Shown here one piece after another: positions 15,047 to 17,072 of a stretch of 17,072 nucleotides of DNA (position 1 is its first letter; each line of letters opens with the position of its first letter). Both the position numbers and the translations under genes were made by a program. This DNA comes from an uncultured Prevotella sp. (lineage in GTDB: Bacteria; Bacteroidota; Bacteroidia; Bacteroidales; Bacteroidaceae). The stretch is from assembly GCA_900553155.1 (NCBI GenBank), contig USCM01000007.1, positions 1-17,072 on the forward strand, given 5' to 3'. The notes below the pieces were generated by a model. It made no database searches and was not told where the DNA came from. It saw only the letters and a program-made list of their open reading frames with translations.

Positions 15047-15724
15047 ATGATAAAGACCAATAACCTTACCAAAATCTTCCGTACAGAGGAAGTGGAGACC
15101 GTTGCACTCAATGGTGTTAGTATTAATGTCGAAGACGGCGAGTTTGTAGCAATTATGGGACCGAGCGGTTGCGGCAAGTCAACCCTGCTCAATATCCTCG
15201 GATTGCTCGACAATCCCAATAGCGGCGAGTATTGGCTCGACGGCGAACCAGTGGGCAACCTCAAGGAGAAGGAGCGCACAAGGTATCGCCGTGGCAGGAT
15301 AGGCTTTGTGTTCCAGAGCTTCAACCTTATAGACGAGCTTACGGTGGAGGAGAATGTAGACCTGCAACTGCGTTACCTCGGGGTCCCGTCAAAAGAACGC
15401 CGCGAACGTGTAACCGATATACTGCGCAAGGTAGGACTAAGCCAGCGTGCCAAGCACTATCCGCAGCAGCTCTCCGGCGGTCAGCAGCAGCGTGTGGCTA
15501 TAGCACGTGCCGTGGTAGGAAAGCCTAAGCTGATACTTGCCGACGAGCCTACGGGTAATCTCGACTCGAAGAGCGGACTCGCCGTTATGGAACTGCTGTC
15601 CCAACTCAATGCCGAAGGTACGACCATCGTTATGGTAAGCCACTCGCAGCACGACGCTATGATGGCTAACCGAATAATCAACTTGTTCGACGGACAAGTA
15701 GACGACAACGAGAGAATCATTTAA
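15047..15724 (+). CDS. MacB/LolD-type ABC transporter ATP-binding protein
   Basis: A 225-aa free-standing ATPase of the MacB/LolD/FtsE group, which works with FtsX-type permeases. Walker A GPSGCGKST (38-46), Q-loop Gln90 (FVFQSFNLIDELTVEENV, typical of this group), signature LSGGQ (142-146), Walker B ILADEPTGNLD (Asp166, Glu167), H-loop His199 (VSHSQHD). It follows the adaptor by 8 bp. The permease gene begins 251 bp later, after a repeat-filled gap. Confidence 0.93.
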   Translation: MIKTNNLTKIFRTEEVETVALNGVSINVEDGEFVAIMGPSGCGKSTLLNILGLLDNPNSGEYWLDGEPVGNLKEKERTRYRRGRIGFVFQSFNLIDELTVEENVDLQLRYLGVPSKERRERVTDILRKVGLSQRAKHYPQQLSGGQQQRVAIARAVVGKPKLILADEPTGNLDSKSGLAVMELLSQLNAEGTTIVMVSHSQHDAMMANRIINLFDGQVDDNERII

Positions 15725-15828
15725 GTTGAGAATTGAGAATTGAGAGTTGAGAGTTGAGAATTGAGAGTTGAAGTTGAGAATTGAGAGTTGAGAGTTGAAG
15801 TTGAGAATTGAGAATTGAGAGTTGAGGG
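15723..15828 (+). repeat. Heptad tandem repeat array (AATTGAG/AGTTGAG)
   Basis: About fifteen 7-bp units, AATTGAG or AGTTGAG, start at the ATPase stop codon. Two units lack one base, dividing the array into three blocks each beginning AAGTTGAGAATTGAG (15723, 15771, 15798). It is the left arm of a large inverted structure with the array at 15883-15957. Confidence 0.85.
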
Positions 15829-15882
15829 TTATGAATAGCATAGAGAATCGTATAAATAGATAATCCCCACAATACAAATCAT

Positions 15883-15957
15883 AACTCTCAACTCTCAACT
15901 CTCAACCAGAACATAACTCTCAACCAGAACATAACTCTCAACCAGAACATAACTCTC
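15883..15957 (+). repeat. Inverted heptad (AACTCTC) and 18-bp repeat array
   Basis: AACTCTC occurs at 15883, 15890 and 15897, then an 18-bp unit AACTCTCAACCAGAACAT is repeated exactly three times (15897-15914, 15915-15932, 15933-15950), followed by a final AACTCTC (15951-15957). The heptad is the reverse complement of GAGAGTT in the upstream array, so the transcript between ATPase and permease can fold into a long stem. It ends 18 bp before the permease ATG. Confidence 0.85.
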
Positions 15958-15975
15958 AGATAAAAATAAAACAAT

Positions 15976-17072
15976 ATGAAAAGCTTATTATATATGTTCC
16001 GTCGCTACCGCGTCGCCACCCTGCTCAATCTCCTTGGCTTGGGTGTGGCAGTAGCCACGTTCTACCTCTTTATGACGCAGGTGATATACAACCGCACCTA
16101 CAACCACAACATCCACGACCACGAGCACATGTACCGCTTGGAGATATATGGCAACTTTGGCGATGTATGGGGAGCAAATGTATGTCGCCCGTTTGTTACA
16201 ATAATCAAGGATATACCGCCCGTTTGGTCGCAAGATTAAGAACGTTACCTATATCAGTCCGTATGTAAACGGGTCGGACGTCAAGGTGGGCAACCGCACC
16301 ATAGCAGTTCCTGTGATAAATATGGGCATGCCTGGCATAGAGTTCTTCACAGGCAAGCTGTTGTCTGGCTCAAGCAAGACATGTGCAGATGGAAAACATA
16401 ATGTTATTGTAAGCCGAAGCACAGCCGAGAAGATGTTCGGCACGGTGAACGCGACTGGCAAGACGTTTGAGGGTGAAGATAACAATGGAACCAAAACTAC
16501 CGTTACCGTGGTTGGTGTGAGCGAGGATATGCCCGACAACTGCACCCTGCCAAACGGCGTGTATATATGCGAGAACGAGAGTGTGATGAATGAGTGGAGC
16601 GAATGGAGCTTTAATGTCTATATGCTACTCGACCAAGGTGCCAACCCTAAGAAGGTGGAGCGTGCCATAAAACTTGCCTTTATGAAAGCCAACGGCGTAA
16701 GCGAGAAAGACGAGAAGGAGTTTGACAAGGAGACCAACTTGAAGTTTCGTATCACTCCGATGGACGATATCTACTTCTCGGGCATCGGCATGAAGGACAA
16801 GGGTAACCGCGGTTTGGTGGATGTATTGACCGTAGCTTCTATATTTGTGCTGTTTATAGCCATGCTTAACCTGCTCAACTTATCGCTTTCCGAGATACCT
16901 ATGCGTATGCGAGGCATCAACACACGCCGTGTGATGGGGGCTTCGGTGGGCAGCTTGCGCCTTAATATGATTATGGAGAATGTGCTCTTCGCCTTCGTTG
17001 GATTGGTTATAGGCATACTCCTTATTGTTGCCTTCCAGCGCAGCGAGACTTGCATGAAGCTTGTTTCGGGCG
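15976..17072 (+). pseudogene. FtsX/MacB-like ABC permease, frameshifted and cut by the window edge
   Basis: ATG 15976 opens MKSLLYMFRRYRVATLLNLL with a first membrane segment at about 15-33 and the family's short periplasmic start (YNRTYNHN..HEHMYRLEI). The frame stops at TAA 16237-16239 after 87 residues. From about 16229 the +1 frame continues without a stop to the window end: RKIKNVTYISPYVNG, a MacB-like periplasmic domain (VSRSTAEKMFGTVNATGK, TVTVVGVSEDMPDN), then a membrane segment (DVLTVASIFVLFIAMLNLLN) and SEIPMRMRGINTRRVMGAS, a typical FtsX motif. Removing one base, for example one T of the TTT at 16223-16225, joins the two parts as IPPVGRKIKNVTY. Either a real inactivating mutation or a sequence error. 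It would be the membrane partner of the upstream ATPase. Confidence 0.8.

Noticed and set aside
15437..15898. Minus-strand open frame across the heptad repeats
   Set aside because: Its middle is a low-complexity translation of the repeat (NSQFSILN-like) and the rest is antisense to the ATPase gene; it has no family resemblance.
15883..15957. Possible CRISPR array
   Set aside because: The 18-bp units are contiguous and identical with no unique spacers, and no cas genes are present.
16186..16226. Phase-variable switch by 31-bp deletion between direct repeats in the permease
   Set aside because: Deletion restores a frame, but would make the segment before the SPY motif about ten residues shorter than in family members; a single-base indel explains the break better.

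Overview
The window is chromosomal DNA of a Bacteroidales bacterium, most like a Prevotellaceae member. The evidence is a SusC/SusD pair, lipoproteins with Bacteroidota-type lipoboxes, a T9SS-like C-terminal domain, TAnnTTTG-type -7 promoter boxes instead of E. coli-type promoters, and gene starts without clear Shine-Dalgarno sequences. Species cannot be fixed from the sequence alone.

Region 1 (1-5756, + strand) is the distal part of a polysaccharide utilization locus: the 3' end of a SusC transporter, SusD, a surface glycan-binding lipoprotein with an FN3-like domain and a DUF4960-like domain (as in the levan locus of Bacteroides thetaiotaomicron), and a multidomain GH32 enzyme. The likely substrate is levan or another fructan. 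A long hairpin separates the binding protein from the enzyme, and an intrinsic terminator overlaps the enzyme's stop codon. The GH32 has Glu where the catalytic nucleophile Asp is expected.

Region 2 (5744-6205) has no protein gene. It holds three strong hairpins and a well-formed minus-strand promoter. Together these outline a possible ~200-nt small RNA read leftward, insulated from both flanking operons.

Region 3 (6206-9335) is about the cell envelope. A minus-strand mlaE-mlaF pair (phospholipid transport ABC core) diverges from lptB (LPS transport ATPase), which is followed by a YfcE-like phosphodiesterase. The lptB start is set by a promoter whose -7 box ends 24 bp before the ATG.

Region 4 (9355-12179, minus strand) reads fic, then an NtrC-related response regulator lacking the AAA+ domain, then a short histidine kinase. 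The fic gene is AT-rich relative to its neighbours and its stop is one base from the regulator's start, so it looks like an insertion at the head of the regulatory operon.

Region 5 (12180-17072, + strand) is a tripartite efflux operon: TolC-like outer-membrane protein, HlyD/MacA-like adaptor, MacB/LolD-like ATPase, then an FtsX/MacB-like permease interrupted by a frameshift and running off the window. The fic/tolC divergent intergenic region contains a 10-bp repeat array able to form a hairpin or a G-quadruplex. The ATPase/permease gap is filled with heptad repeats in inverted orientation. The two-component system next door probably regulates this efflux operon.
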